From Roseateles terrae (lineage in GTDB: Bacteria; Pseudomonadota; Gammaproteobacteria; Burkholderiales; Burkholderiaceae_C): 64,000 nt of DNA. The stretch is taken from contig NZ_JACHXO010000001.1 of NCBI RefSeq assembly GCF_014192155.1, positions 1,328,069 to 1,392,068 on the forward strand, written 5' to 3'. A model generated the notes under the pieces. The model ran no database searches, had not been told where the DNA came from, and saw nothing but the letters and a program-made list of their open reading frames with translations. How positions within the stretch are numbered: position 1 is the stretch's first letter; every line of letters begins with the position of its first letter. The translations under genes were made by a program, and so were the position numbers. Positions 36,240 through 44,808 of the stretch are shown piece by piece.

Positions 36240-37505
36240 TTATTTGCGGGTCCACACCGCGGCAAAAAACCCGTCGCTGTGGTGCTTGTGGGGCCACAGG
36301 CGAAGGAATCCGTTCTCGCACAGCGTGGCCGCCTGCTCCTCGGGCACCTGCGCGTGGGCCAGGATCTCCTGGGCCGGCTGGAGGACGAAATCGGGATGCG
36401 CTTCGGAAAAGGCGTTGGCAACCGCTTCGTTTTCCTCATCCAGCAGACTGCAGGTGGCGTACACCAGACGGCCGCCCGACTTGAGCATGCGCGCGGCGCT
36501 GTTCAGGATGGACAGCTGCTTGGCCTGCAGTTCCTGCAGCCCTTGCGGCGTCTGACGCCACTTCAGGTCGGGGTTGCGGCGCAGGGTGCCCAGGCCCGAG
36601 CACGGGGCGTCCACCAGCACGCGGTCCACCTTGCCCGCCAGGCGCTTGACCCGGTCGTCCCGCTCGGTGGTCAGCTGAACGGGATACACATTCGAGAGGC
36701 CGCTGCGCGCCAGCCGCGGCTTGAGCTTGTCCAGGCGGTGGCCCGACACGTCAAAGGCATAGAGCCGACCGGTATTGCGCATCGAGGCGCCCAGGGCCAG
36801 GGTCTTGCCGCCGGCGCCAGCGCAGAAATCCACCACCATTTCGCCACGCTTGGCTTCAGTCAGCAGGGACAGCAGCTGGCTCCCTTCGTCCTGCACTTCC
36901 ACCTGGCCGCTGGTGAAGACGTCCAGCTTCTGCAGGGCGGGCTTGCCCTCCAGCCGCAGGCCCCAGGGGGAATACGGCGTCGGCGAGGACTTGAACCCCT
37001 GGGCCTCCAGGGCTGCCTGCACCTCTTCGCGCTTGGCCTTGAGCAGGTTCACCCGCAGGTCCAGCGGGGCCCCTTCGTTCAGGGCGCCGGCCAGTTGCCA
37101 GAACTGCTCGTCCCCCAGGCGCTGGTGCAGCGGCTCGGCCAGCCATTCCGGCAGGTTGTGGCGCAGACGTTCGGGCAATTGGCTGCGGTCCACCGCCCGA
37201 ACCTGCTGCAGCCAGTGCTGCTCCTGCTCGTTCAGGGCGCCGCGCAGGAAGGCTTCATTGCCCTCCCAGCCGAGGATCGCCAGGCGCCGGGCCATCGGTC
37301 CGCGGCCGGATTGGGCCAGATGCTGGAAGACCAGGCGGTTGCGCAGCACCGAATAGGCGGTCTCGGCCAGCGTATGACGCTCGCGCTGACCCAGCGCCTT
37401 GTGCTGGCGGAAAAAGGAGGAAACCAGGGAGTCCGCCGGGGCGTCGAACAGCATCAGGCTGTCGACAAGTTCGGCGCAGAGTTCGAGGAGGGCATTAGGA
37501 TGCAT
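36240..37505 (-). CDS. rsmB: 16S rRNA m5C967 methyltransferase RsmB
   Basis: S-adenosylmethionine-dependent rRNA cytosine methyltransferase; 421 residues. NusB-like RNA-binding N-terminus (~1-140). The methyltransferase domain has DFCAGAGGKTLALG (SAM loop, ~230-243), DAPCSGLG with one conserved Cys and YATCSLLDEE with the catalytic Cys. The ATG at 37505 is preferred over the TTG two codons earlier. Divergent from the DUF1653 gene with a 50-bp gap. Confidence 0.94.
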   Translation of the reverse strand: MHPNALLELCAELVDSLMLFDAPADSLVSSFFRQHKALGQRERHTLAETAYSVLRNRLVFQHLAQSGRGPMARRLAILGWEGNEAFLRGALNEQEQHWLQQVRAVDRSQLPERLRHNLPEWLAEPLHQRLGDEQFWQLAGALNEGAPLDLRVNLLKAKREEVQAALEAQGFKSSPTPYSPWGLRLEGKPALQKLDVFTSGQVEVQDEGSQLLSLLTEAKRGEMVVDFCAGAGGKTLALGASMRNTGRLYAFDVSGHRLDKLKPRLARSGLSNVYPVQLTTERDDRVKRLAGKVDRVLVDAPCSGLGTLRRNPDLKWRQTPQGLQELQAKQLSILNSAARMLKSGGRLVYATCSLLDEENEAVANAFSEAHPDFVLQPAQEILAHAQVPEEQAATLCENGFLRLWPHKHHSDGFFAAVWTRK

Positions 37506-37555
37506 CCGCAAATTATCTCAGGCCTGCCGCCTGCCCTTCACTCCGCCACATCCAA

Positions 37556-37810
37556 ATGCCCCTCGCCATGCACGACGACAACGACCTGGCCCCGCTGCCC
37601 GACACCCCGCGCGGCCGTTACCGCCACAACAAGGGTCAGGAATATCAGGTGCATGGCGTCGTGCGCCACAGCGAGACCCTGGAGGCGCTGGTGCTCTACA
37701 CCCCGCTGTACAACAGCACCGGGCTGTGGGTGCGGCCGCACGCGATGTTCTTCGGCACGCTGGAGGTGGAGGGGCGGACGGTGCCGCGCTTTGTGCGCAT
37801 CGGCGACTGA
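37556..37810 (+). CDS. DUF1653 protein
   Basis: Conserved small protein of 84 residues, function unknown. The family pattern is clear: GRYRHNKGQEYQVHGVVRHS, then LYTPLYN, LWVRPHAMF and PRFVRI at the end. It is cytoplasmic with no helix-bundle or membrane segment. It is followed after 9 bp by a membrane protein gene in the same direction, so they may be co-transcribed. ATG at 37568 is an alternative start. Confidence 0.85.
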   Translation: MPLAMHDDNDLAPLPDTPRGRYRHNKGQEYQVHGVVRHSETLEALVLYTPLYNSTGLWVRPHAMFFGTLEVEGRTVPRFVRIGD

Positions 37811-37819
37811 TCCGCGTCC

Positions 37820-38476
37820 ATGCCGCTGCTGCATCAGCTCCGCCAGCGTCCCCGGCTGCTCATCGGCGCGGCGCTGGGCGCCCTGCTCGCCGCCGCCCTG
37901 CCCTGGGCGGAGGACATGCCCCGCTCCACCCAGCTGCTGATCGGCTGGAGCTGCGGCGTCTGGGTGTATCTGGTGCTGGTGCTGCGGATGATGCTGCGGA
38001 CACCGGCGCAGGAGGTGCAGCATCAGGCCCGGGCGATTGCCGAGGGCATGCCAACGGTTCTGGGACTGGCCATGATCGGAGCGCTGGTCAGTCTGGCCGC
38101 GCTGGCCTTGGAACTGGCGCAGGTGCGCCAGGCCGGTGTGGCCCACGGCTGGCCCCATCTGGTGGTGGCCGTGGGCACGGTCACCAGCTCCTGGCTGCTG
38201 CTGCCGGTCGAATTTGCCCTGGCCTATGCCAGCCTCTTCCACAGCGGGCCCAAAGCGCCGCACGGGCTGGAGTTCCCGGGCGATGAGGAACAGCCGGACT
38301 ACACCGACTTCCTCTACTTCTCGGTGACCCTGGCGGCCACCTCCCAGACGTCCGATGTGATGGTCAGTGCCCGTCCGCTGCGCCGGCTGGTGCTGGTGCA
38401 GGCGGTGCTGTCCTTTGTGTTCAACACGGTGGTGCTGGCGCTGACCATCAACCTGCTGGCAAGCCTGCTCAGCTGA
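37820..38476 (+). CDS. DUF1345 membrane protein
   Basis: Inner-membrane protein of 218 residues with about five helices (~13-30, 38-58, 78-102, 112-136, 190-216). The segment PDYTDFLYFSVTLAATSQTSDV resembles the pore-lining loop of two-TM potassium-channel-like proteins and is the DUF1345 hallmark. Function unknown. Co-oriented with DUF1653; convergent with purN, 8 bp between stops. Confidence 0.85.
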   Translation: MPLLHQLRQRPRLLIGAALGALLAAALPWAEDMPRSTQLLIGWSCGVWVYLVLVLRMMLRTPAQEVQHQARAIAEGMPTVLGLAMIGALVSLAALALELAQVRQAGVAHGWPHLVVAVGTVTSSWLLLPVEFALAYASLFHSGPKAPHGLEFPGDEEQPDYTDFLYFSVTLAATSQTSDVMVSARPLRRLVLVQAVLSFVFNTVVLALTINLLASLLS

Positions 38477-38484
38477 ACGCCTGC

Positions 38485-39123
38485 TCAGCTGAACAGCTGC
38501 GATGCGCCGTCCCGGTGGCGCACCGCCGCGCCGTCGATCTGCAAGGCGCCTTCGACAAACCAGCGCACGGCGCTCGGATACATGCGGTGCTCCTGCTTCA
38601 GCACACGGGCGCTGAGCGTCGCCTCATCATCGCCGTCCAGCACCGGCACCACTGCCTGGGCCACGATGGGGCCATGGTCCAGCTCGGCCGTCACGAAATG
38701 CACCGTCGCCCCCGCCACCCGGCAGCCGGACTCGATGGCCCGTTGATGGGTATGCAGCCCGGTGAAGGCCGGCAGCAACGACGGATGGATGTTGAGCATG
38801 CGGCCGGCATAGTGGCCGGTGAAGCCGGACGTCAGGATGCGCATGAATCCGGCCAGCACCACCAGGTCCGGCGAGAAGCTGTCGACGACACGCTGCAGTT
38901 CCGCATCAAAAGCGGCCCGCGCTTCGTCCCCGCGGCCGAAGGTCTTGTGATCGATCACCGCGGTGGCGATGCCGTGGGACTGGGCGAACGCCAGCCCGCC
39001 AGCGTCCGGTCGATTGCTGATCACCGCGGCAATGCGGGCGGGCCACTGCTGGGCGGCGCAGGCCTGGACGATGGCCTCCATGTTGGAGCCACGGCCGGAG
39101 ATCAGGATCACGATGTTCTTCAT
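38485..39123 (-). CDS. purN: Phosphoribosylglycinamide formyltransferase
   Basis: Third step of purine synthesis, transferring formyl from 10-formyl-tetrahydrofolate to GAR; 212 residues. ISGRGSNMEAI (8-18) is the phosphate loop. The catalytic block is NIHPSLLPAFTGLHTHQRA with essential Asn and His, and the downstream AELDHGPIVAQ carries the catalytic Asp. Divergent from trpS with an 86-bp shared region. The gene stands alone, as is common for purN outside enterics. Confidence 0.95.
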   Translation of the reverse strand: MKNIVILISGRGSNMEAIVQACAAQQWPARIAAVISNRPDAGGLAFAQSHGIATAVIDHKTFGRGDEARAAFDAELQRVVDSFSPDLVVLAGFMRILTSGFTGHYAGRMLNIHPSLLPAFTGLHTHQRAIESGCRVAGATVHFVTAELDHGPIVAQAVVPVLDGDDEATLSARVLKQEHRMYPSAVRWFVEGALQIDGAAVRHRDGASQLFS

Positions 39124-39151
39124 GGGGCGGCAGTGTAGCGGCGGACCAGGG

Positions 39152-39204
39152 ACAATCCGCCCCCCGGCCGCACGCCCGCACGGGGCTGCCTACAATCCGC
39201 CCCC
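39152..39204. repeat. Duplicated 13-bp promoter element between purN and trpS
   Basis: ACAATCCGCCCCC occurs at 39152-39164 and again at 39192-39204, 40 bp apart. The second copy with its preceding T makes the trpS -10 box TACAAT (39191-39196), the first makes a weaker GACAAT. These may be tandem trpS promoters. Confidence 0.55.
39191..39196 (+). promoter_or_regulatory. -10 box (TACAAT) before trpS
   Basis: TACAAT ends 13 bp before the trpS ATG, giving a very short leader. No clear -35 box is seen; no tryptophan-rich leader peptide or attenuator is present. Confidence 0.5.
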
Positions 39205-39209
39205 TGCCC

Positions 39210-40277
39210 ATGAACACCACCACGCCCCCCTCCACGCCCCAGGATCCCGCCGTCGCCCAGCCCGCTGGCACGGTGCCCGGCACCGTCACGCCCGGCGCCC
39301 GCCCGCGGGTGCTGTCCGGCATGCGACCCACCGGTGCCCTGCACCTGGGCCACTATCACGGCGCGCTCAAGAGCTGGGTGCAGCTCCAGTCCACCCACGA
39401 CTGCTTTTTCTTCGTGGCGGACTGGCATGCCTTGACCACCCACTACGAGCATCGCGAGGGCCTGGAACAAAGCGTCTATGACATGGTCGTGGACTGGCTG
39501 GCCGCCGGCGTGGATCCTGAAAAAGCCACCCTGTTCATCCAGAGCCGCATGCCGGAGCATGCCGAGCTGTTCACCCTGCTGGCCATGAGCACGCCGTCGA
39601 GCTGGCTGGAGCGCATGCCCAGCTACAAGGACGCGGTGGCGGAGAACCGTGAACTGGCCACTTTCGGCTTCCTCGGCTACCCGCTGCTGCAGGCTGCGGA
39701 CATCCTCATCTACAAGGCCGCCTTTGTCCCGGTGGGGGAAGACCAGGCGCCGCATGTGGAAGTCACCCGCGAGGTGGCGCGCCGGTTCAATCACCTGTAT
39801 GCCCCGCTCCTGCCCGAACCGCAGGCGCTGCTGAGCGACACCGCCCGGCTGCCCGGCCTGGATGGCCGCAAGATGAGCAAAACCTACGGCAATGCCATCG
39901 CCATGCGGGACGCGCCGGAGGTGGTGGAACAGAAAATCCGCCAGATGCCGACCGATCCGCAGCGGGTTCGGCGGCACGATGCCGGCGAGCCGATGCGCTG
40001 CCCGGTGTGGCCGCTGCACCAGGTCTATACCGATGAAGCCACCCGCCAGTGGGCCGCGGACGGCTGCCGCAGCGCGGGCATCGGCTGCCTGGACTGCAAG
40101 CAGCCGCTGATCGATGCCATCCAGCGGGAACAGGCGCCGTGGCGGGCCCGGGCAGAAGAATTGCTGGCAGATCCGAAGAAAGTGCACTGGATCGTGGAAG
40201 TGGGCACCGAACGCGCGCGGGCCGTGGCTCGCAAGACGCTTCGCGAAGTACGTTCAGCGATCGGATTGGCGTACTGA
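39210..40277 (+). CDS. trpS: Tryptophanyl-tRNA synthetase
   Basis: Class I aminoacyl-tRNA synthetase charging tRNA-Trp; 355 residues. HIGH-type motif LHLGHYHG (~45-52) and KMSKTYG near residue 220. FGFLGYPLLQAADILIY and VGEDQAPHVEVTRE are Trp-specific pocket blocks. The first ~30 residues are Pro/Thr-rich and disordered; the start is set by TACAAT upstream and the single ATG. Followed after 7 bp by the DUF3717-DUF1289 gene and then a MATE gene, apparently one operon. Confidence 0.95.
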   Translation: MNTTTPPSTPQDPAVAQPAGTVPGTVTPGARPRVLSGMRPTGALHLGHYHGALKSWVQLQSTHDCFFFVADWHALTTHYEHREGLEQSVYDMVVDWLAAGVDPEKATLFIQSRMPEHAELFTLLAMSTPSSWLERMPSYKDAVAENRELATFGFLGYPLLQAADILIYKAAFVPVGEDQAPHVEVTREVARRFNHLYAPLLPEPQALLSDTARLPGLDGRKMSKTYGNAIAMRDAPEVVEQKIRQMPTDPQRVRRHDAGEPMRCPVWPLHQVYTDEATRQWAADGCRSAGIGCLDCKQPLIDAIQREQAPWRARAEELLADPKKVHWIVEVGTERARAVARKTLREVRSAIGLAY

Positions 40278-40284
40278 ATTCCTC

Positions 40285-40704
40285 ATGGCTGGCCTTCACA
40301 TCACCGATATCGAATCTGCCATCAACTGGTGGCGCGCCCGCGACCCGGGCGACGGCATCCGTCTCGGCCCGGAGCTTCGCGCCCTGGCCGAGGTGTATGC
40401 GTTGATGGTGTATCACCACGAGACCCTGTGCGATGAAGACAGCATGCCGCCGGACGCCCTGAGCGCCTGGATGGCCTGGTACGACAGCACCCCCGACGCG
40501 CCCTGCATCGCCATCTGCTCCACCAGCCAGGGGGACGAGCTCTGCAAGGGCTGCGGCCGCACCTTCGACGAAGTCCAGAACTGGCCGGTGCTGACACCCG
40601 GCGAGAAGCGCGCCACCTGGCGCCGCATCACGCTGGAAGGCACGGCCTGGCGCTTCAACCGTTATGCGGAGCGGGCTCTGGAAGTGCCGAAGGAGCGTCC
40701 TTGA
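40285..40704 (+). CDS. DUF3717-DUF1289 fusion protein
   Basis: Small protein of 139 residues. The first ~65 residues match DUF3717 (ITDIESAINWWRARDPGD, RALAEVYALMVYH). The C-terminal ~55 match DUF1289: PCIAICSTSQGDELCKGCGRTFDEVQNW. Here Cys residues in a C-x3-C...C-x2-C-like array suggest a small metal site. Function unknown. The start at the ATG 40285 is where homology begins. Its TGA overlaps the TTG start of the MATE gene. Confidence 0.85.
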   Translation: MAGLHITDIESAINWWRARDPGDGIRLGPELRALAEVYALMVYHHETLCDEDSMPPDALSAWMAWYDSTPDAPCIAICSTSQGDELCKGCGRTFDEVQNWPVLTPGEKRATWRRITLEGTAWRFNRYAERALEVPKERP

Positions 40705-42077
40705 GTCCACGCCTTCAGAGCCTGCGGCAAATCGTGCCGCTGGCCTGGCCCGTCTTCATCGGCCAGCTGGCCGTGCTGGCCTACTCCACCATCGACACGC
40801 TGCTGGTGGCGCGCCACTCCTCGCTCGATCTGGCCGCGCTGGCCGTGGGCTCGGCGGTCTACACCTCGGTGTTTGTGGGACTGATGGGGGTGGTCCTGGC
40901 GATCTCGCCAGTAGCCGGCCAGCTCTTTGGGGCCAAACGCATGACCGAAGCCGGCGACAGCCTGCATCAGGCGGCGTGGCTGGCCTTGATGCTGGCGGTG
41001 GTCGGCGAACTGGTGCTGTGGTTTCCGCAACCCTTCCTGGCCATCTCGCATGCGAGCCCGGAGATCGCCGCCAAGGTGACCGCGTACCTGCGGACGCTGG
41101 GCATCGCTCTGCCCGCCGCCCTGCTCTTCACCGCATATCGAGGCTTCAATACCGCCGTCTCCCGGCCGAAGGCGGTGATGGCGCTGCAGATCGGCGGCTT
41201 GCTGCTGAAATTCCCGGCCAGCGCGCTGCTCATCGGAGGCTTCAGCCTGGGCCCGATCTCCGTGCCGGCGCTGGGCGCCGTCGGCTGTGCGGTGGCCACG
41301 TCCGTCGTCATGTGGAGTCAGCTGCTGGTCGCCGTCGTGGTGCTGCGGCGGGACACGTTTTACAGCGGCTTCGGCTTCTCACGCGGTGGCCTGCATCGCC
41401 CGCGACGCGACACCTTGTGGCGCTTGCTGAAACTGGGGGTGCCGATGGGCGCATCCGTGCTGATCGAGGTGACCGGCTTCACCTTCATGGCGATCTTCAT
41501 CGCCCGCATCGGCAGCACCGCAGTGGCGGGCCACCAGCTGGCCGCCAATCTGGTGGCGATGATGTTCATGTTGCCGCTGGCGCTGGCCAATGCGAGCAGC
41601 ACGGTGGTGGCACAGGCGCTCGGCGCGCGGGACGCTGCAGGCGCCCGGCGCCTGGGATGGCACGGCCTGGAACTGGCGGTGGGCATTGCGTTTGTGCTCG
41701 GGGCGGTGATCTTCACCCTGCGGGAGCAGGTGCTGGGGCTCTACACCCGGGATGCCGCCATCATCGCCGCCGCACTGCCGCTGCTGGGCTGGGTATGGAT
41801 CTTCCATGTGGCCGATGCCGGTCAGACCGTCTCCGCCTTTGTGCTGCGGGCGCACCACATTGCCACCGCCCCGATGGTCATCTACGCGCTGGCGATCTGG
41901 GGACTGGGGCTGGGTGGCGGCTACTGGCTGGCGTTTGGTGACCATGCCGTGCCGCTGCCGGGATTCATGCAGGGCGCGATGGGATTCTGGAGCGCCGCGT
42001 CGGCCGGGCTGGTCGCCGCGGCCACCGGCTTGAGCGCACTGCTGGCCTGGGTGCATCGGACGCAGCTGAAAGGCTGA
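40701..42077 (+). CDS. MATE-family multidrug exporter
   Basis: Inner-membrane cation-coupled exporter of 458 residues with 12 predicted helices in two MatE halves. GLMGVVLAISPVAGQLFGAKR in the first half and VAGHQLAANLVAMMF in the second are family motifs (PVAGQ and the NorM-type helix 1-2 and 7-8 region). TTG at 40701 is the start: it overlaps the previous stop (TTGA) and AAGGAGCG lies just upstream. Substrates unknown. Confidence 0.92.
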   Translation: MSPRLQSLRQIVPLAWPVFIGQLAVLAYSTIDTLLVARHSSLDLAALAVGSAVYTSVFVGLMGVVLAISPVAGQLFGAKRMTEAGDSLHQAAWLALMLAVVGELVLWFPQPFLAISHASPEIAAKVTAYLRTLGIALPAALLFTAYRGFNTAVSRPKAVMALQIGGLLLKFPASALLIGGFSLGPISVPALGAVGCAVATSVVMWSQLLVAVVVLRRDTFYSGFGFSRGGLHRPRRDTLWRLLKLGVPMGASVLIEVTGFTFMAIFIARIGSTAVAGHQLAANLVAMMFMLPLALANASSTVVAQALGARDAAGARRLGWHGLELAVGIAFVLGAVIFTLREQVLGLYTRDAAIIAAALPLLGWVWIFHVADAGQTVSAFVLRAHHIATAPMVIYALAIWGLGLGGGYWLAFGDHAVPLPGFMQGAMGFWSAASAGLVAAATGLSALLAWVHRTQLKG

Positions 42078-42124
42078 CGGCAGTCCTGGAGACGCAACGG
42101 CCTAAAAGCAGAGTGACGGGCGCG

Positions 42125-42197
42125 AGACGCCAGACGCCAGACGCCAGACGCCAGACGCCAGACGCCAGACGCCAAAGCCAAAGCCAAAGCCAAAGCC
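42125..42197. repeat. Two adjoining microsatellites (7-bp x7, 6-bp x4)
   Basis: AGACGCC repeats seven times without error (42125-42173), followed directly by AAAGCC four times (42174-42197). They lie in the ~190-bp gap between the convergent MATE and kinase genes. Neither unit is in a gene. Confidence 0.97.
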
Positions 42198-42271
42198 ATT
42201 GGCCGAAGGGCTGACAGGCACTGAAACGCCGGAGCGCTCGACGGGGCTCTCACGGCCCCACCACTGCGCGT

Positions 42272-44002
42272 TCAGGCCGCTTCGTTCGGCACCAGCGGCA
42301 GGCGGATCGCGAAACAGCTGCCGCCGCCCTCCCGCCCTTCGCAGCGCACCGTGCCGCTGTGGGCCACGGCGATCTGCTTGACCAGGTTCAAGCCCAAGCC
42401 GACGCCACCCGACACTTCCGCATGCCCAGGCATCCGGTAGAAGGCTTCGAAGATCCGCTCCCGCTGGGACTCCGGCACGCCAGGCCCCCGATCGCAGACC
42501 TGCACCTCGACGTGCTGTGCCCCGGCCCGGCGCAACTTCACCTCAACCTGCGGCCCGCCATAACGCCGAGCGTTTTCCAGCAGGTTGCGCAGGGCGCGGC
42601 GCAGCAGTCGGTCATCCCCGCGCAGTTGCAACTGCTCCAGGCCCGATTCGGCCTCCACCTCGGCACCCGTCCGCGCGGCTTCTTCGGCCGCGATGCCGAG
42701 CAGGTCCACCGGCTCGATGCGCAGGCTCTGCGCGCCGCCTTCCAGCCGGCTGGCAAGCAGCACCTCTTCCACCAGCGCGTCGAGTTCTGCGATGTTGGTA
42801 TTGATCTCCTGCTGGAGACGGAAGCGCTGCGGCGGCGAGGCCTCATCGAGCATCGCAAATGCCATCTTGAGGCGCGCGAGTGGCGAACGCAGCTCATGAC
42901 TGGCATTGGCCAGCAGACTCTTGTGGGAGCTGACCAGTGTCTGAATTTTTTCGGCCGCGCGGTTGAAGCTGCCCGCCAGCGCCGCAATTTCATCCTTGCC
43001 GTGATCATGGACCCGCTGCGACAGATCGCCGCCGCCAAACTGCTCCATGCCGGACTTGAGGATTTCCAGGCGGCGCGTCAGCCGGCGAACCACCGGGTAA
43101 GCGCCCCCGGCGACCGCCAGAAACAGCACCACCAGCAAGCTCGCCAAGGCTTCGCCGCTGGGACGAGGGATCCAGCCCGGGAACCAGGACCCGGCATTCT
43201 CGGCCCGACGTTCCTGCTCCAGGCGCTCCATCATGCGCTGGCGGGTGGCTTCCACTTCGGCCAAGGCGTCGCGGCGATTGCGCGCGCCGGTTCGGGGTGC
43301 GGAGGCGGCGTCCGCCGTGGCGCCCGCGGTGTTTGTCGCAGCGCCGTCGGACTGGGCACCCGCGGCGGATCCCGCGCTGCTGACTGCAGGGAGGCCAGAG
43401 CTGTCACGGGCGACGTCGTTGCGGACCTCCCGCCCGTCCCGAGCCTCGCGTGGGTCACGTGGGTCGCGTCCATCACGACCGTCGCGTTCACGTCCATCGC
43501 GCCCATCAGGTCCATTGCGCGCATCACGTCCATCGCGATCCGCCCCCGCCTGCGCCGCACTCGGCCGCTGCTCCGGTTGGAACGGTCCAGGGCCGGGCAG
43601 CGGACCCGAGGTGCCGGGCGGCCGGGCGATTCTCAGAAACAGCAGGTGCCGGCCGTCGTCCAGGGGGATGCGCTGAATGCGTGAACCCGGCAGGTCTTCC
43701 CGCCGCTCGAACAGCGGCGACGCGCCAACCCGGCGGCCCCGGGCATCTTCCAGCGCCAGGGCCATGCGCAGCCGCTGGCCCCAGTCCTCGATGGCCTCGG
43801 CCTGCTCATGGGTGGGCGCGCTCGCGGGCGGCAAGGCGCGCTGCACCAGCACCGCCATGGCCACCAGCCGCTCGGAGGCGGCTTGTTCAAAGGTGCCGCG
43901 CTCCTGCTCGATCCGACCCTGGAAGAGCCAGGCCGAGCCCAGCGCGAAAGCGAGCAACACCACCACCACGGTGATGTAGATCCGCAGGTAAAGGGATTTC
44001 AC
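42272..44002 (-). CDS. Sensor histidine kinase (CpxA/RstB-like)
   Basis: Inner-membrane kinase of 576 residues. Helices at ~8-28 and ~284-306 bracket a 255-residue periplasmic domain. It contains an unusual Asp/Arg/Gly run (~154-200, many DGR and DPR units). HAMP ~300-355, H-box ASHELRSPLARLK with His369, N-box RRALRNLLENARRYGG, and G-boxes DRGPGVP and GGVGLGLNLV. GTG at 44002 overlaps the regulator stop (GTGA). Downstream member of a Spy-like/regulator/kinase operon, so envelope stress sensing is likely. Confidence 0.92.
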   Translation of the reverse strand: MKSLYLRIYITVVVVLLAFALGSAWLFQGRIEQERGTFEQAASERLVAMAVLVQRALPPASAPTHEQAEAIEDWGQRLRMALALEDARGRRVGASPLFERREDLPGSRIQRIPLDDGRHLLFLRIARPPGTSGPLPGPGPFQPEQRPSAAQAGADRDGRDARNGPDGRDGRERDGRDGRDPRDPREARDGREVRNDVARDSSGLPAVSSAGSAAGAQSDGAATNTAGATADAASAPRTGARNRRDALAEVEATRQRMMERLEQERRAENAGSWFPGWIPRPSGEALASLLVVLFLAVAGGAYPVVRRLTRRLEILKSGMEQFGGGDLSQRVHDHGKDEIAALAGSFNRAAEKIQTLVSSHKSLLANASHELRSPLARLKMAFAMLDEASPPQRFRLQQEINTNIAELDALVEEVLLASRLEGGAQSLRIEPVDLLGIAAEEAARTGAEVEAESGLEQLQLRGDDRLLRRALRNLLENARRYGGPQVEVKLRRAGAQHVEVQVCDRGPGVPESQRERIFEAFYRMPGHAEVSGGVGLGLNLVKQIAVAHSGTVRCEGREGGGSCFAIRLPLVPNEAA

Positions 44003-44793
44003 TCCAGGCCTTCGGCGTCCTGCTTGCGTGCGAAGACATAACCGGCCCCACGGACGGTCAGCACCCGGCGCGGATTCTTGGCGTCATCCTCGATGACCGA
44101 GCGGATGCGCGAGATGTGCACATCGATCGACCGGTCAAAGGCTTCCAGCGGATGGCCCTTGAGCGCATCCATGATCTGGTCGCGGGACAGGACCCGGCCC
44201 GGGCTTTGCGCCAGCACCACCAGCAGGTCGAACTGATGGCTGGTGAGGTCGCAGACATTGCCGTCCAGGCGCACCTGGCGCGCGGCCAGGTCAATTTCCA
44301 GGCGACCGAAGCGCAGCACCTCGTCCCCCAGCGCCTGCGGCTCGGTGCGGCGCAGCAGCGCCTTCACACGGGCCTGCAGCTCGCGCGGTTCAAAGGGTTT
44401 GGCCAGGTAGTCGTCGGCGCCCAGTTCGAGGCCGAGGATGCGGTCCATCGGCTCGCCGCGTGCGGAGAGCATCAGCACCGGCAGACGGCGCCAGCGCTTG
44501 TCGCTGCGCAGCTGGCGGCAGAACTCGAGACCGTCGCCGTCCGGCAGCATCAGGTCCAGGACGAGAAGTTCGTACTGGCCCGCTTCCAGTTCGGACCGGC
44601 CCTGTGCCAGGGAACCGGCAAAGCTGACATCGAAGCCGGCGCTGCTCAGGTAGTCGCCCAGCATTGCCGTCAGACGCGCGTCGTCGTCGATCAACAGCAG
44701 TCGTGGATTCATGGGGCGTTGCGCCGCAGCCGCCTGGCGAGCCGCTTGCTCGGCCTGCAGTCGGGCTGCGGAATCATCAAAAGTCTGAAGCAT
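43999..44793 (-). CDS. OmpR-family response regulator
   Basis: DNA-binding regulator of 264 residues. An Ala/Gln-rich extension (1-28) precedes the receiver; phospho-acceptor Asp80 (LLVLDLMLPDGDG), Lys in YLAKPFEP. The winged-helix domain (~165-258) ends in VRGAGYVF, typical of CpxR/RstA/OmpR. The ATG at 44793 is preferred over the GTG at 44808 because AAGGAG lies 6 nt before it. Cognate kinase overlaps by 4 bp; a CpxR-like box lies ahead of the operon. Confidence 0.93.
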   Translation of the reverse strand: MLQTFDDSAARLQAEQAARQAAAAQRPMNPRLLLIDDDARLTAMLGDYLSSAGFDVSFAGSLAQGRSELEAGQYELLVLDLMLPDGDGLEFCRQLRSDKRWRRLPVLMLSARGEPMDRILGLELGADDYLAKPFEPRELQARVKALLRRTEPQALGDEVLRFGRLEIDLAARQVRLDGNVCDLTSHQFDLLVVLAQSPGRVLSRDQIMDALKGHPLEAFDRSIDVHISRIRSVIEDDAKNPRRVLTVRGAGYVFARKQDAEGLE

Positions 44794-44808
44794 AGCCGAC
44801 TCCTTCAC

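Noticed and set aside
42125-42197. CRISPR-like look of repeated units
   Set aside because: Units are 6-7 bp with no spacers and no cas genes; these are microsatellites.
42359-43684. 441-codon plus-strand frame opposite the histidine kinase
   Set aside because: Antisense shadow; kinase motifs on the minus strand are complete.
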